This document shows, piece by piece, positions 52,758 through 62,416 of a DNA stretch of 64,000 nucleotides. The translations under genes and the position numbers were made by a program. Position 1 is the first letter of the stretch. The number at the start of each line of letters is the position of its first letter. The DNA comes from Prolixibacteraceae bacterium (GTDB taxonomy: Bacteria > Bacteroidota > Bacteroidia > Bacteroidales > Prolixibacteraceae). The stretch is from assembly GCA_009773765.1 (NCBI GenBank), contig WTWZ01000005.1, positions 62,001-126,000 of the forward strand, in the 5' to 3' direction. The notes beneath the pieces are model-generated. The model had not been told where the DNA came from, did no database searches, and saw only the letters and a list, made by a program, of their open reading frames with translations.

Positions 52758-54089
52758 TTATTTCAATAATTGATTTATTGCCACTACTACTTTTTCGAAC
52801 TGAAAACTTTTTACTTTCCCGTTTTTGTATTCCGCGATTTTATCGAGACATAAATTCCCTATACTCCCCTCATGAGTATGTTTCACCTCTTTTTTGGGTT
52901 GAAACTGGCCTGTTTCAATTTGTGCGCCAACTATTTTGTAGGCATCCCTGAATGGAATCCCCTGTAAAACCTGTTTGTTTACTTCTTCCACACTAAAAAG
53001 AAAATCGTATTTTGAATCGTTGAGTATATTTTCATTTACCGACAAGCTTTCGAGTGCCAGGGAAGCGATATTCAAACAGTTATTCAGCTCTTTAAATGAA
53101 GGCAGAAAAATTTCTTTTACAATCTGTAAATCGCGAAAATAGCCGCTTGGCAGGTTGTTTGTCATCAACAAAATCTGGTTGGGGATTCCCTGCAGTTTAT
53201 TGCATTTTGCCCGGATTAATTCAAAAACGTCAGGGTTTTTTTTGTGGGGCATAATACTCGAACCGGTTGTAAATTCGTCAGGCAGACTCACAAAATTGAA
53301 ATTCTGGCTCATAAACAGGCAAACATCGAATGCCAGTTTAGAAAGGGTCGCGGCGAGATTTGCCAAAGCAAACGATACTATTTTTTCAACTTTACCGCGC
53401 CCCATTTGCGCATAAACCACATTGTAGTTCATTTTGCCGAAGCCAAGCAAATCGGTTGTAAGCTGACGGTTTAATGGAAAAGACGAACCATAACCGGCAG
53501 CCGAACCAAGCGGGTTTTGGTTGGTAATATTGTAAGCCGAAAGAAGCAATTCCAAATCGTCGGTTAAACTTTCGGCGTAAGCGCTGAACCACAAACCAAA
53601 CGAAGAAGGCATTGCAATTTGCAGGTGTGTGTAACCGGGCATTAAAATGTGTTTGGTTTCCCCGGCGCGCCGAAGCAGGATGTCAACCACCGACGAAGCG
53701 CTTTCCACTATTTCTTTGATAGCATCTCGTGTAAAAAGTTTTAAATCGAGCAAAACCTGGTCGTTGCGCGAACGGCCGCTGTGAATTTTTTTGCCTAAAT
53801 CGCCCAGTTCTTTGGTCAGCAAAAATTCAACCTGTGAATGAACATCTTCGACGCTATCTTCTATAGCAAAATTATTCTCAGTGGCAAGCTGATATAACTT
53901 TTTTAGCTCCTGAAGTAAAACGGGTAGTTCTTCCTTTTCAACCAAACCAACCGTTTCAAGCATTGTAACGTGGGCCATCGAACCTAAAATATCAAAAGGC
54001 GCCAAATACAGATCGAGTTCGCGGTCTTTTCCTACCGTAAATTCCCCGATGGCCTTGTTTACCGGAGTTCCTTTTTCCCAGAGTTTCAT
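52758..54089 (-). CDS. argH: Argininosuccinate lyase
   Basis: ArgH cleaves argininosuccinate to arginine and fumarate. The 443-residue protein has the fumarase/aspartase signature GSSIMPHKKNPD near residue 274, SGRSRNDQV near 103-111 and MPGYTHLQIAMP near 150, which together form the active site. It is slightly shorter than the usual 455-470, mostly at the C-terminus. No other arg genes are nearby. It has a perfect -7 box upstream, and its 3' side faces the gltB promoter. Confidence 0.95.
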   Translation of the reverse strand: MKLWEKGTPVNKAIGEFTVGKDRELDLYLAPFDILGSMAHVTMLETVGLVEKEELPVLLQELKKLYQLATENNFAIEDSVEDVHSQVEFLLTKELGDLGKKIHSGRSRNDQVLLDLKLFTRDAIKEIVESASSVVDILLRRAGETKHILMPGYTHLQIAMPSSFGLWFSAYAESLTDDLELLLSAYNITNQNPLGSAAGYGSSFPLNRQLTTDLLGFGKMNYNVVYAQMGRGKVEKIVSFALANLAATLSKLAFDVCLFMSQNFNFVSLPDEFTTGSSIMPHKKNPDVFELIRAKCNKLQGIPNQILLMTNNLPSGYFRDLQIVKEIFLPSFKELNNCLNIASLALESLSVNENILNDSKYDFLFSVEEVNKQVLQGIPFRDAYKIVGAQIETGQFQPKKEVKHTHEGSIGNLCLDKIAEYKNGKVKSFQFEKVVVAINQLLK

Positions 54090-54111
54090 TTTTATTCAGT
54101 TTGAATTTTTG

Positions 54112-54119
54112 CAAAGATA
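54112..54119 (-). promoter_or_regulatory. argH promoter -7 box
   Basis: On the minus strand this reads TATCTTTG, an exact TAnnTTTG match, 22 bp upstream of the argH ATG. A clear TTG at the ideal distance is not seen. Confidence 0.5.
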
Positions 54120-54257
54120 TTGAATTCGGGGTGAAACAGTACAGGCGATATCACAATGTTGCACTTGGGCAATATTCAACAGGTGGACAATCTTGAATTC
54201 TCTGAAATATTTGCCACTTTTACTGCAATTTTACACAACTTAATTAATGCGGAATTC

Positions 54258-55883
54258 ATGCTGAAAGATAAAGCGCTTCAATTTATTTTTCTTTTTATTG
54301 CCGTAGTAGGTTTATGGGGCTATTTTGCCGGATTACCCATTGATGTAACGCGCGATGCCGGTAAATATGCAACTGTAGCAAAGGAAATGTTTCAAAGCGG
54401 GGACCTTGTGCACCTCACTATTCACGGCGATGCATACGACCAAAAACCACCGATGCTCTTTTGGTTGGGCGCGTTAGGGTTTACCTTTGGCGGCATTTCA
54501 AATTTCTGGTTTAAACTACCCGTTCTTTTATTGGTTTTCGCCGGGTTTTACTGGGCTTTTCAACTGGGCAGAAGTTTATATAATAAACGGGTGGGTTACC
54601 TCACTGCAACATTTCTTGCTTTTTCCACCTTCTATTCGTTGTACAGCATGGATATTCATGCCGACACACCGCTGCAGGCTTTTGTTACGCTGGCTTTATG
54701 GCAACTTTTCGAATTTATAAAAACCAGAAAAAACAGACACTGGATTTTGGGGTTTATCGCCATTGGGATGGCAATATTAAGCAAAGGCCCAATTGGAGCG
54801 GCAATTCCGGCATTTGCTGTAGTTGGCCATATTTTGCTGAAAAAAGAATACCGTTTTTTACTGGATTACCGCTGGTATTTGGGAACTGTTTTGGCGTTTG
54901 TGGTTGCAAGTCCGGCACTTATTGGTTTGATGAACCAGTTTGGCTGGGAAGGTATCAGGTTTTTCTTTTGGGAAAACAATGTTGGCCGCATAACAGGTAC
55001 ATATATCCAGGCGGTCAACGACCCTGTTTTCTATGTTCACACCTTGCTTTACCTGTTTCTTCCGTGGGTGTTGCTGTTTTTTATTTCCACTTTTTCAGAA
55101 TTTAAAATGCTCGTAAAAAACAGGTTTCGCTCAAATGAGTATTTCACATTCACCGGAATCTGGGTTTTCTTTATTATTATCAGCGCTTCCAGCAACCAGG
55201 CGCCAAACTACATTTTTTCAATAATTCCGTTAATGGCGGTTCTTACAGCAAAATGGGCCGACATCGCCCTTGAACAAAAACCAGGGTTAACCCGCATTTT
55301 CAACCGCGTTCAGAATTTTGTAGTGTTTTTAATCTGGGTTATGATTGCAGGATTGGCTTTTTATCTTTTCCCGCTTCCCGGATTTTACTTTTGGCTGGTG
55401 ACCATAATTGCAATGGCAGCTACACTTTTTTTGTATAAAAAATCAAAAGAGCCCGAAATGCGACTGGTTTTACCCTCGGTGCTGGCATTTTCGGTGTTGA
55501 TGTTTTTACTGAACACCAATGTTTTCCCGTATATTTTCAGCTATCAGGCGCCGCCAAAAGCAGCGAGGCATTTCACCGAAAATGCATTGGAAACTGAGAA
55601 ACTTTACAATTACAAATATCCGCAGTATGAACTTTTCTTTTACAGCCAGCCACAGGCCACCCAGCTAAAAACCAAAGAAGACATGAAAACTGCCGCAAAA
55701 AAAACAGGGACATGGATTTTTACAGATGCTGAAGGTATAAAAGATTTTGAAGCACTTCAACTAAAAACGGATACCATCATTGAATACCAACATCTGTACC
55801 TGAACCGCGGCGGGCGCTTTATTAATCCCAAAACACGCGACAATGTTTTGAAACCCATGTATTTGATAAAAATGCCAAATTAA
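54258..55883 (+). CDS. ArnT/PMT-family glycosyltransferase
   Basis: An integral membrane glycosyltransferase of the ArnT/dolichyl-phosphate-mannose type (GT83-like), using a polyprenyl-phosphate sugar. The ORF track adds 34 N-terminal codons; the ATG at 54258 (MLKDKALQFIFLFIAV) opens directly on the first membrane helix and is preferred, giving 541 residues. About 11-12 membrane helices follow. The periplasmic loop with DVTRDAGKYATVAKEM and DQKPPMLFWLGAL near the N-terminus is the catalytic Asp/Glu region. A soluble C-terminal segment begins near residue 450. The next gene, 6 bp away, is a second member, so the two may glycosylate the same envelope lipid or protein. Confidence 0.88.
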   Translation: MLKDKALQFIFLFIAVVGLWGYFAGLPIDVTRDAGKYATVAKEMFQSGDLVHLTIHGDAYDQKPPMLFWLGALGFTFGGISNFWFKLPVLLLVFAGFYWAFQLGRSLYNKRVGYLTATFLAFSTFYSLYSMDIHADTPLQAFVTLALWQLFEFIKTRKNRHWILGFIAIGMAILSKGPIGAAIPAFAVVGHILLKKEYRFLLDYRWYLGTVLAFVVASPALIGLMNQFGWEGIRFFFWENNVGRITGTYIQAVNDPVFYVHTLLYLFLPWVLLFFISTFSEFKMLVKNRFRSNEYFTFTGIWVFFIIISASSNQAPNYIFSIIPLMAVLTAKWADIALEQKPGLTRIFNRVQNFVVFLIWVMIAGLAFYLFPLPGFYFWLVTIIAMAATLFLYKKSKEPEMRLVLPSVLAFSVLMFLLNTNVFPYIFSYQAPPKAARHFTENALETEKLYNYKYPQYELFFYSQPQATQLKTKEDMKTAAKKTGTWIFTDAEGIKDFEALQLKTDTIIEYQHLYLNRGGRFINPKTRDNVLKPMYLIKMPN

Positions 55884-55889
55884 GCCGAA

Positions 55890-57572
55890 ATGAAATTATT
55901 TAAAAATCTTGAAAAGAAACACTGGCTGCTGCTTACTGGTTGGCTGCTGATAAATATTGTGCAATCGGTTATTACCAATCTGCACTCCGACGAAGCATAT
56001 TACTGGATGTATTCCAAAAATTTAGAATGGGGGTTTTTCGATCATCCTCCCATGACTGCTTTTCTGATTTATATCGGAGATTCACTTATGCACAATGAGT
56101 TGGGCGTGCGCCTTTTGGTTATGCTTCTTTCAACGTTAACTATGGCAATGATTATGAATGAACTGAACGAGAAGAAAGACCTGTTTTTCCTCGCTGTTTT
56201 CATACTGTCATTTCCGTTGGTACACACACATATTGGCGGTTTCATGGCTTTACCAGATACCCCTCTGGTGTTTTTTACTTTACTTTTTTACCTGGGGTAC
56301 AGGAAATTTGTTAACGAACCAAACCTGAAAATGGCCCTGCTGATGGCTTTTGTAGCTGCAGCCATGATTTACAGCAAGTACCATGCTTTTGTTGCGTTGG
56401 GCCTGGTGGTTTTGTCGAACCTAAAATTACTCCGGAACAAATATTTCTGGGTTACTGTTTTTGTTATCGTTTTGCTTTTAATCCCGCACATCTGGTGGCA
56501 AATAGAAAATCACTTTCCAACATTGAAATACCATTTAATTGGCCGCACAAAACCAGTCCGGTTCTGGACTGTTCATAACAACATTACCAGCCAGTTGCTG
56601 GTTGCCGGCCCGTTGAGCGGGTTAATTGTTTTTTACAGTTTAAGCAGGTTCAAAATCAATGGCGATGCGTTTAAAAGGGCAATTATTTTTAGTGTTCTGG
56701 GGTTTTACATATTCTTTTTCATCATGAGTTTTAAAAACCGGATTGAGGCGCACTACACTACCGCCATCACCCCGTTGCTCATGATTGCAACGTATCCGGT
56801 TATTTCAAATAATCTTGTCCTGAAAAAATGGTTTAAGCGGTTGGCGCTTCCGGTGGTTGTGCTTTTTTTCTTTTTTCGTTTCTATCTGGCGGCCGATTTT
56901 CTGCCCAATTACGGCGAAATAAAAATTTCTTTTTACAACCATAAAGCTGCTGCAGAAGAAGTTAAAAAAATGGCTGCCGGTAAAATAGTTGCCTCTTTCA
57001 ATAATTTCGCTTTTCCGGGAATCCATCAGTTTTACACCGGGGATCCGGCAATACACATGGCTGTGCCAGGTTATCGTTTTTGCCAGTTCGATTTATGGGA
57101 TGAAGAAACTTTAGGGGAAGGCAAACCACTTTTAGTTTACATTCCCGACCGAATGGACACAACCAATAACATTACACTTGCAAACGGAAGAAAAGCGAGA
57201 ATAATTGAAATACCGGAGTTTCAGTCGTTAAAACATCTGGAGCTTGAATTGTCAAATATTTCGATATTAAATGATAGCATAAAAATGCAGGTTACCTTAA
57301 CCAACGGGTTCGAATATAACATTGAATTTAATCACCCTTCAATGCCATTAATCGGATTTACACAACCCAAACAAAACGAGATTTCAGCAACTCCGGTATT
57401 TCAACTTACAGGAACGGAATCGCTTCCACCCGGCAGGCAGGTTACTTTTAAATACAGTGTCCCGCTAAACATGGTCGATCAAAAACAACCGGTTTTAATT
57501 TTTACACAAACTGCGGAAAGAAACCGTGGCCAGTTGGCATCAATTCATGTTTCTGATTATATTTCGAAGTAA
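55890..57572 (+). CDS. PMT-family glycosyltransferase, second copy
   Basis: A 560-residue membrane glycosyltransferase of the PMT_2 type. The catalytic loop reads LHSDEAYYWMYSKNLEWG and FFDHPPMTAF at about residues 31-56, with the SDEAYYW signature. Eight to ten membrane helices run to about residue 335. A soluble domain of about 200 residues, rich in beta-strands (KHLELELSNISILND), forms the C-terminus. It is translated right after the first PMT gene. The pair belongs to the same family but differs in the loop motif, so different sugars or acceptors are possible. Confidence 0.88.
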   Translation: MKLFKNLEKKHWLLLTGWLLINIVQSVITNLHSDEAYYWMYSKNLEWGFFDHPPMTAFLIYIGDSLMHNELGVRLLVMLLSTLTMAMIMNELNEKKDLFFLAVFILSFPLVHTHIGGFMALPDTPLVFFTLLFYLGYRKFVNEPNLKMALLMAFVAAAMIYSKYHAFVALGLVVLSNLKLLRNKYFWVTVFVIVLLLIPHIWWQIENHFPTLKYHLIGRTKPVRFWTVHNNITSQLLVAGPLSGLIVFYSLSRFKINGDAFKRAIIFSVLGFYIFFFIMSFKNRIEAHYTTAITPLLMIATYPVISNNLVLKKWFKRLALPVVVLFFFFRFYLAADFLPNYGEIKISFYNHKAAAEEVKKMAAGKIVASFNNFAFPGIHQFYTGDPAIHMAVPGYRFCQFDLWDEETLGEGKPLLVYIPDRMDTTNNITLANGRKARIIEIPEFQSLKHLELELSNISILNDSIKMQVTLTNGFEYNIEFNHPSMPLIGFTQPKQNEISATPVFQLTGTESLPPGRQVTFKYSVPLNMVDQKQPVLIFTQTAERNRGQLASIHVSDYISK

Positions 57573-57592
57573 ATAATTGGAATTTTAACATT

Positions 57593-59428
57593 TTACTTTT
57601 TCAGAAAATCATCGTGAAGTACCTGCAAATATGCTTTTGCAAAACCTAAATCGGGTTTTGCGTTTTCCGTGGTTGAGAAATGAATAAAATCTCCCGAATT
57701 CTGATCATAAAAGAATTCGCCATCGCCGGTAATATATCCCCAGCCCGAATCGCACATATAAAAAGCGTAAGAAGGTGATGAAAGCAAGTCGTGCCCAAAA
57801 ACTGACGGGTCAGGTTTCCAGCCAAACTGTTTCACAAGGGTTGGCGTCAAATCGGGTTGTCCGCCAATTTTATGAATCACCCCCGGTTTTTTTACAACTC
57901 CGCCAGTCCATATTAACGGGATTTGGTACGTTGCGGGTTCAATAATTTCCGTTGGCCCGGGCTCAAGGGCGCCGTGATCGGAAGTTATGATTACCAATGT
58001 GTTATCCCAGTATTTAGTCTGTTTAAACGCCCTGATAAAATCGCCCAGGCAACTGTCGGCGTAAGCGAGCGAATTGAGGAATTTTGCTTCGTTGCTGCTG
58101 CCTTTTATCATTTGTACCGGCACATCGTAAGGGGTATGGCTGCTTAATGTATAAACCACAGTAAAAAAAGGTTTTGGCTTATCTGTTCCCTTTAAAACCT
58201 TTTCGAACAGATAACCGTCGGGAACTCCCCAGTTACTCATTTTCTGAAGTTCTTTTGGGAAATCTTTTTGTGATATTACTTCATTGTAATCTCCCTGAAG
58301 GACAAATGATTTCAGATTATAAAAATCAATATCGCCCCCGTAATAAAATGAAGTGTGGTAACCATTCCTGTTAAAATAGTCTGACATCATTGGCAGTTTG
58401 TCTGATTTTTCGGGATAATTGATCACAGACTGCGAAAGCAGGGAAGGATAAGACCCCAGAATGGCGGCCATTCCACGATCCGAACGGTTACCACTGGCAT
58501 AAAAAGAAGGGAATATTATCCCATCAGCAGAAATTGAATCCATATTCGGGCATACATCATATTTCCCGCCAAAGGATGTTATCACTTTGTTCGAAAAACT
58601 TTCGAGAATGATTAAAATGACGTTGGGCAAATCAGACTTGTCAATATCAATAAACAGGGAATCTGATTGCACGCGCCGGCTTACAACCATTTCAAACTTC
58701 TGGTAAGCTAAGCTCATATCCATGTAAACACAGGGATTTATATAAGTTTTTTTGCGTTCGATGGTTTGAAAAAAGTTCCACAAAAAATTATAGGCAGCCT
58801 GGTTTACATACAATTTATTGCTAAACGAAACTGAGCTTAAATTAATGGGCGAAGTTCCCAAACCACCGCGTATTGGTATGAACAAGAAGCCTGTTAATGC
58901 CAGCATCACCGGAAATGAATACCATTTTTGCCGTGTGCCCCCAAGTAATTCCCTATGCAAAAACCGGTTAAAAAGCCATCTGAATAAAATAACATAAAAA
59001 ATAATTACACCAGTTGCAGCAAAAACATCTTTCGTTGTTATGCTGGAAATCACCCCTTGCGGATTGGCAATATAATCGAACGCCGAAATTCCAACACGGG
59101 TTCCCCAATGCGGATATAAACCCAAATCGATAATATTGATTAATGTTATAACAATGAGAAGAATAAACGTGTAAAGTTTAAAAACGGAACTTAAAATTTT
59201 GGGGGCGAATAAAAATGAAAATGAAAGCAAGATTCCGGGAATAACCATCAGATAACTAACCAGCGAAATATCCATCCTGAAACCATGATAAAAGATGCCC
59301 CAGGTTTCAGAAAATGTCAGAGAACCTGAAAGATTGCAGTTGTAAATTAAAAAAATGCATTTCGACAACAAAAAATAGCCAAGCCAAAACAAAAAATATT
59401 TAAAAAAAACAACAAGTAGTTTTTTCAT
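57593..59428 (-). CDS. LTA-synthase-like sulfatase-family phosphotransferase
   Basis: A membrane protein of the LtaS/alkaline-phosphatase superfamily. About five N-terminal membrane helices are followed by an extracytoplasmic sulfatase domain from about residue 270. The metal-site segments are LIILESFSNKVITSFGG and ITSDHGALEPGP, and SGNRSDRGMAAILGSYPS lies at the nucleophile position. In that segment the family commonly has Thr, and here Ser is seen. The track start (59509) adds 27 residues; the ATG at 59428 (MKKLLVVFFKYFLFW) fits the promoter at 59482 and is preferred, giving 611 residues. It may transfer phosphoglycerol or phosphoethanolamine to envelope glycans. The substrate is unknown. 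Confidence 0.88.
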   Translation of the reverse strand: MKKLLVVFFKYFLFWLGYFLLSKCIFLIYNCNLSGSLTFSETWGIFYHGFRMDISLVSYLMVIPGILLSFSFLFAPKILSSVFKLYTFILLIVITLINIIDLGLYPHWGTRVGISAFDYIANPQGVISSITTKDVFAATGVIIFYVILFRWLFNRFLHRELLGGTRQKWYSFPVMLALTGFLFIPIRGGLGTSPINLSSVSFSNKLYVNQAAYNFLWNFFQTIERKKTYINPCVYMDMSLAYQKFEMVVSRRVQSDSLFIDIDKSDLPNVILIILESFSNKVITSFGGKYDVCPNMDSISADGIIFPSFYASGNRSDRGMAAILGSYPSLLSQSVINYPEKSDKLPMMSDYFNRNGYHTSFYYGGDIDFYNLKSFVLQGDYNEVISQKDFPKELQKMSNWGVPDGYLFEKVLKGTDKPKPFFTVVYTLSSHTPYDVPVQMIKGSSNEAKFLNSLAYADSCLGDFIRAFKQTKYWDNTLVIITSDHGALEPGPTEIIEPATYQIPLIWTGGVVKKPGVIHKIGGQPDLTPTLVKQFGWKPDPSVFGHDLLSSPSYAFYMCDSGWGYITGDGEFFYDQNSGDFIHFSTTENAKPDLGFAKAYLQVLHDDFLKK

Positions 59429-59481
59429 GCTGAATAATCTGAATTTTCCAATTAACCTGGAAGAAAACTGAAAAAGTGATA

Positions 59482-59489
59482 CAAAATTA
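59482..59489 (-). promoter_or_regulatory. Promoter -7 box of the LTA-synthase-like gene
   Basis: On the minus strand this is TAATTTTG, an exact match to TAnnTTTG. TTG at 59507-59509 lies 17 bp upstream. A transcript starting just downstream cannot include the ORF-track start at 59509 and so supports ATG 59428. Confidence 0.5.
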
Positions 59490-59509
59490 GAAAAATAATG
59501 GGTTTTCAA

Positions 59510-59879
59510 TGTTTGTGATAAAATCCGGTTTTTAAACTTCAGCCTTCATTAGATTAAATAGAATTTTGATTGTATTTAATGATTTATACTAATTTTATGA
59601 CAGTTTAAATGTATATATTTTGCCTTTTTGAAACAAAATATGCCTCAAACATTAAAAATTTGTTAACAGATATTAACTTTCATTCCAATATCAACACTTA
59701 TGTTATAAAACATGCATATTTTTGAACCGTATTCAATTTTTTATAGGGTAGTATAATTAATTACTGTTTTTATTTTGACATATATACCCATATAAAGGGG
59801 GGGTGAGCAATATTTATATTTATATATATTTATTAAACGAGAAAAAGCAATTAGAAATTAACTTTTAAAAATTACGATT
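59510..59879. other. Long AT-rich region upstream of the P-II/AmtB operon
   Basis: This 370-bp stretch holds no recognisable gene. TATTTTTG at 59717-59724 matches TAnnTTTG exactly, but lies 155 bp before the next start, giving a long leader. The leader includes a G7 run near 59797 and several ATATTTAT stretches close to the ATG. No sigma-54 type GG-N10-GC element was recognised. The long leader may be regulated; nothing more can be supported. Confidence 0.45.
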
Positions 59880-60548
59880 ATGAAAAAGATTTTAATGATT
59901 ACTATGGGTTTGTTAATGATCATGACATTTGTTCCGGGGGCCAAAGCGCAAGAAGAAGAAAAAGCAAGTTCATGGAATGCCGGACTGGATATTTACAGCA
60001 GTTATATCTGGAGGGGTTCAAAATTTGGTACCGGACCGGCCATTCAACCATCAGTTAAATTTACCACCGGTGGATTAACCATTGGAGTTTGGGGATCGTT
60101 TGATGCAGCGGGCTATGCCGAAACTGATCCTTACATTTCCTATAGTTTCCCATTTGGGTTGAGCATAGGTGTTACAGATTATTATTATCCTACTTTAGGT
60201 GGATCATTTTTTTCAGATTCTTCTCATGCCGCAGAAATCAACCTGGGCTATACATTTAAAAGCCTAAGTTTTAGTGCAAACTATATCCTGAATGAAGCAC
60301 CTGTTCCCGCAAGCAGTGGCGCTGACTTATATTTTCAGGCAGGGTATGCATTCGAAAATTTTAATATAAGTATTGGTGCAGGGAACGGCTGGCATACTTC
60401 GGATACTGAATTTAATATTTGCCATGTCACAATCGGCACGACTAAAACCATAGAGATAACCGATAAGTTTTCGATCCCGGTGAGTGGTTCGGTGGTTCTT
60501 AACCCCGACAAAGAACAATTATTCGTAGTAGTAGGAATTTCTCTTTAA
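59880..60548 (+). CDS. Small outer-membrane beta-barrel protein of the P-II/AmtB operon
   Basis: A 222-residue exported protein. Its signal peptide (ILMITMGLLMIMTFVPGAKAQ) is followed by DIYSSYIWRGSKFGTGPAIQPSVKF, the start of TorF-like/putative porin proteins. Repeated alternating strands (LTIGVWGSFDAAG, LSIGVTDYYYPTLGG, LSFSANYILNEAP, FNISIGAGNGW) and the C-terminal FVVVGISL predict a barrel of about 10-12 strands. It lies 20 bp upstream of the P-II gene on the same strand, so it is probably an outer-membrane channel or accessory for ammonium or another nitrogen source, which is inference from context. Confidence 0.82.
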   Translation: MKKILMITMGLLMIMTFVPGAKAQEEEKASSWNAGLDIYSSYIWRGSKFGTGPAIQPSVKFTTGGLTIGVWGSFDAAGYAETDPYISYSFPFGLSIGVTDYYYPTLGGSFFSDSSHAAEINLGYTFKSLSFSANYILNEAPVPASSGADLYFQAGYAFENFNISIGAGNGWHTSDTEFNICHVTIGTTKTIEITDKFSIPVSGSVVLNPDKEQLFVVVGISL

Positions 60549-60568
60549 TTATAAATAAACTGATTCAA

Positions 60569-60916
60569 ATGAAAAAAATTGAAGCAATAATTCGAAAATC
60601 CCAGTTCGAAGAAGTAAAAGAAGCTTTGCATGAAGCTGATATCGACTTCTTTACTTATTGGGATGTTACCGGTATTGGTAACGAAGTGGCAGGGGGCATA
60701 TACAGGGCCCAGGTGTACGAAACCCGGTTTATACAGCGCAGGATAATCACATTTGTATGCCGCGACCACCTGGTTGACAACGCAGTTAAAGCAATTATCA
60801 AATCTGCGCGCACCGGCGAACTTGGCGATGGAAAAATTTTTATCTCAAATATTGAAGGTTCCATCAGGATAAGGACAGGAGAAAAGGGACCGGAATCATT
60901 ATTCATTAAAGATTAA
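60569..60916 (+). CDS. glnK: P-II family nitrogen regulator
   Basis: A 115-residue P-II signal protein that senses 2-oxoglutarate and adenylate energy state and normally controls the linked AmtB. It has the start MKKIEAIIRKSQFEEVKEAL and the C-loop end IRIRTGEKGPESL. The T-loop reads GGIYRAQVYETRF, so the position-46 and position-51 tyrosines are kept, but the context YRAQVY departs from the canonical YRGAEY uridylylation motif. Whether it is uridylylated is uncertain. The symbol glnK is used because of the amtB linkage. Confidence 0.93.
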   Translation: MKKIEAIIRKSQFEEVKEALHEADIDFFTYWDVTGIGNEVAGGIYRAQVYETRFIQRRIITFVCRDHLVDNAVKAIIKSARTGELGDGKIFISNIEGSIRIRTGEKGPESLFIKD

Positions 60917-60941
60917 TTCAAACGTTTAAAAATATATCACA

Positions 60942-62390
60942 ATGAAAAAAATATATAAACATATATCTGTGATTCTCGGAGCAGTCGTTCTGCTTGTCAG
61001 CGCCACTACATTTCTTTGGGCGCAGGATTCTGCTGTAGTTGTGCCAGGTTCAGCAATAGTTGCACATAACACGATTGCGGCCGCCCAGGAAACACCTGCA
61101 ACAATAGTCCCAACCATTGATGCAGGCGATACTGCATGGATGATAGTAGCAACTGCATTCGTTTTAATGATGACTATTCCGGGCCTGGCATTCTTTTATG
61201 GCGGGCTGGTCCGTCAGAAAAACGTTTTGAACATTATGATGCAGTCGGTAATATTAACCGCTGTTATTACTGTTCAGTGGATAGTTTTTGGTTATAGTAT
61301 TGCATTTGGTTCATCAGAGGGTGTTTTAGCCCCGTTCATTGGAAATCTTGATTGGGCATTTCTAAAGGGTATCGGCATTTTCGACCTCAGCCCGTATTAT
61401 ATTTCCCATTCGCAGCCAACTGCCGATGGCGGAACAATTGGTACAATTCCACATATTTTATTTATTCTTTTTCAATGTATGTTTGCGGTTATAACACCCG
61501 CATTAATTATTGGCGCTTTTGCTGAAAGGATTAAATTCGGCGGATTTGTAGTGTTCTCGTTGTTGTGGGCTACAATTGTTTACGATCCGGTTGCTCACTG
61601 GGTATGGTCGGCTGATGGCTGGTTGTATAAACTGGGCGCACTCGACTTTGCCGGAGGTACCGTGGTACATGTTAATGCAGGTGTTGCAGCTCTTGTTACG
61701 GCATTGATGATTGGCAAACGTAAGCATTACAAGGGTCATGCAATTCCACCACACAATATTCCATTTGTAGTTTTGGGAACTGCATTACTTTGGGTAGGAT
61801 GGATCGGGTTTAACGCAGGGAGCGGATTAGCAGCCGACGGACTTGCTGTTAGCGCTTTCCTGGTTACACATCTTGCCGCTGCAACTTCGGCTGTTACATG
61901 GGTAATTTTAGACGCTGTTTTCAATAAAAAAACAACTGTAGTTGGTATTGCAACCGCTGCTGTAGGCGGATTGGTTGCTATTACACCTGCTGCAGGTTTT
62001 GTTGATGTTACCGGTGCACTTTTTATTGGTATTGGTGTAGCTGTTTTGTGTTTCATTATGGTAGGTTACGTTAAAGGAAAACTGGGGTACGACGACACAT
62101 TGGATGCATTCGGAGTGCATGGGATTGGTGGTATCTGGGGGGCTATTGCAACTGGTTTGTTTGCAACCACAGCGGTACAGAATTATTCAGGTTTATTCTA
62201 TGGAAATGCAGGCCAGTTGGTTACGCAGCTTATTGCAACCGGCGTTACCATTTTGTACTCAGGCGTTCTTACATTTATTCTTTTCAAAATCACAGATAAA
62301 TTAATCGGGATCAGAGTTACTGAAAAAGAAGAATCTGTTGGCCTTGATTTATCACAACACAAAGAAATTGCTTATACTGCAATTGATTAG
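60942..62390 (+). CDS. amtB: Ammonium transporter
   Basis: A 482-residue ammonium channel of the Amt family. A signal-like hydrophobic N-terminus (VILGAVVLLVSATTFLWAQD) precedes about 35 extra residues rich in Ala/Val/Thr, then 11 membrane helices. Motifs are TAWMIVATAFVLMMTIPGLAFFYGGLVRQKN, DFAGGTVVHVNAGVAAL with the first pore His, GFNAGSGLA, and DAFGVHGIGGIWGAIATGLFA with the second pore His. It starts 25 bp after the P-II gene and is the last of the operon; a terminator follows at 62417. Confidence 0.96.
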   Translation: MKKIYKHISVILGAVVLLVSATTFLWAQDSAVVVPGSAIVAHNTIAAAQETPATIVPTIDAGDTAWMIVATAFVLMMTIPGLAFFYGGLVRQKNVLNIMMQSVILTAVITVQWIVFGYSIAFGSSEGVLAPFIGNLDWAFLKGIGIFDLSPYYISHSQPTADGGTIGTIPHILFILFQCMFAVITPALIIGAFAERIKFGGFVVFSLLWATIVYDPVAHWVWSADGWLYKLGALDFAGGTVVHVNAGVAALVTALMIGKRKHYKGHAIPPHNIPFVVLGTALLWVGWIGFNAGSGLAADGLAVSAFLVTHLAAATSAVTWVILDAVFNKKTTVVGIATAAVGGLVAITPAAGFVDVTGALFIGIGVAVLCFIMVGYVKGKLGYDDTLDAFGVHGIGGIWGAIATGLFATTAVQNYSGLFYGNAGQLVTQLIATGVTILYSGVLTFILFKITDKLIGIRVTEKEESVGLDLSQHKEIAYTAID

Positions 62391-62416
62391 TTTAGTTTAT
62401 TAGATTAGAAAATCAG

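Noticed and set aside
59795-59805. G7 run before the outer-membrane protein gene as a phase-variation tract
   Set aside because: It is about 80 bp upstream of the start codon, not in a reading frame or a clear promoter spacer, so an effect is not supported.
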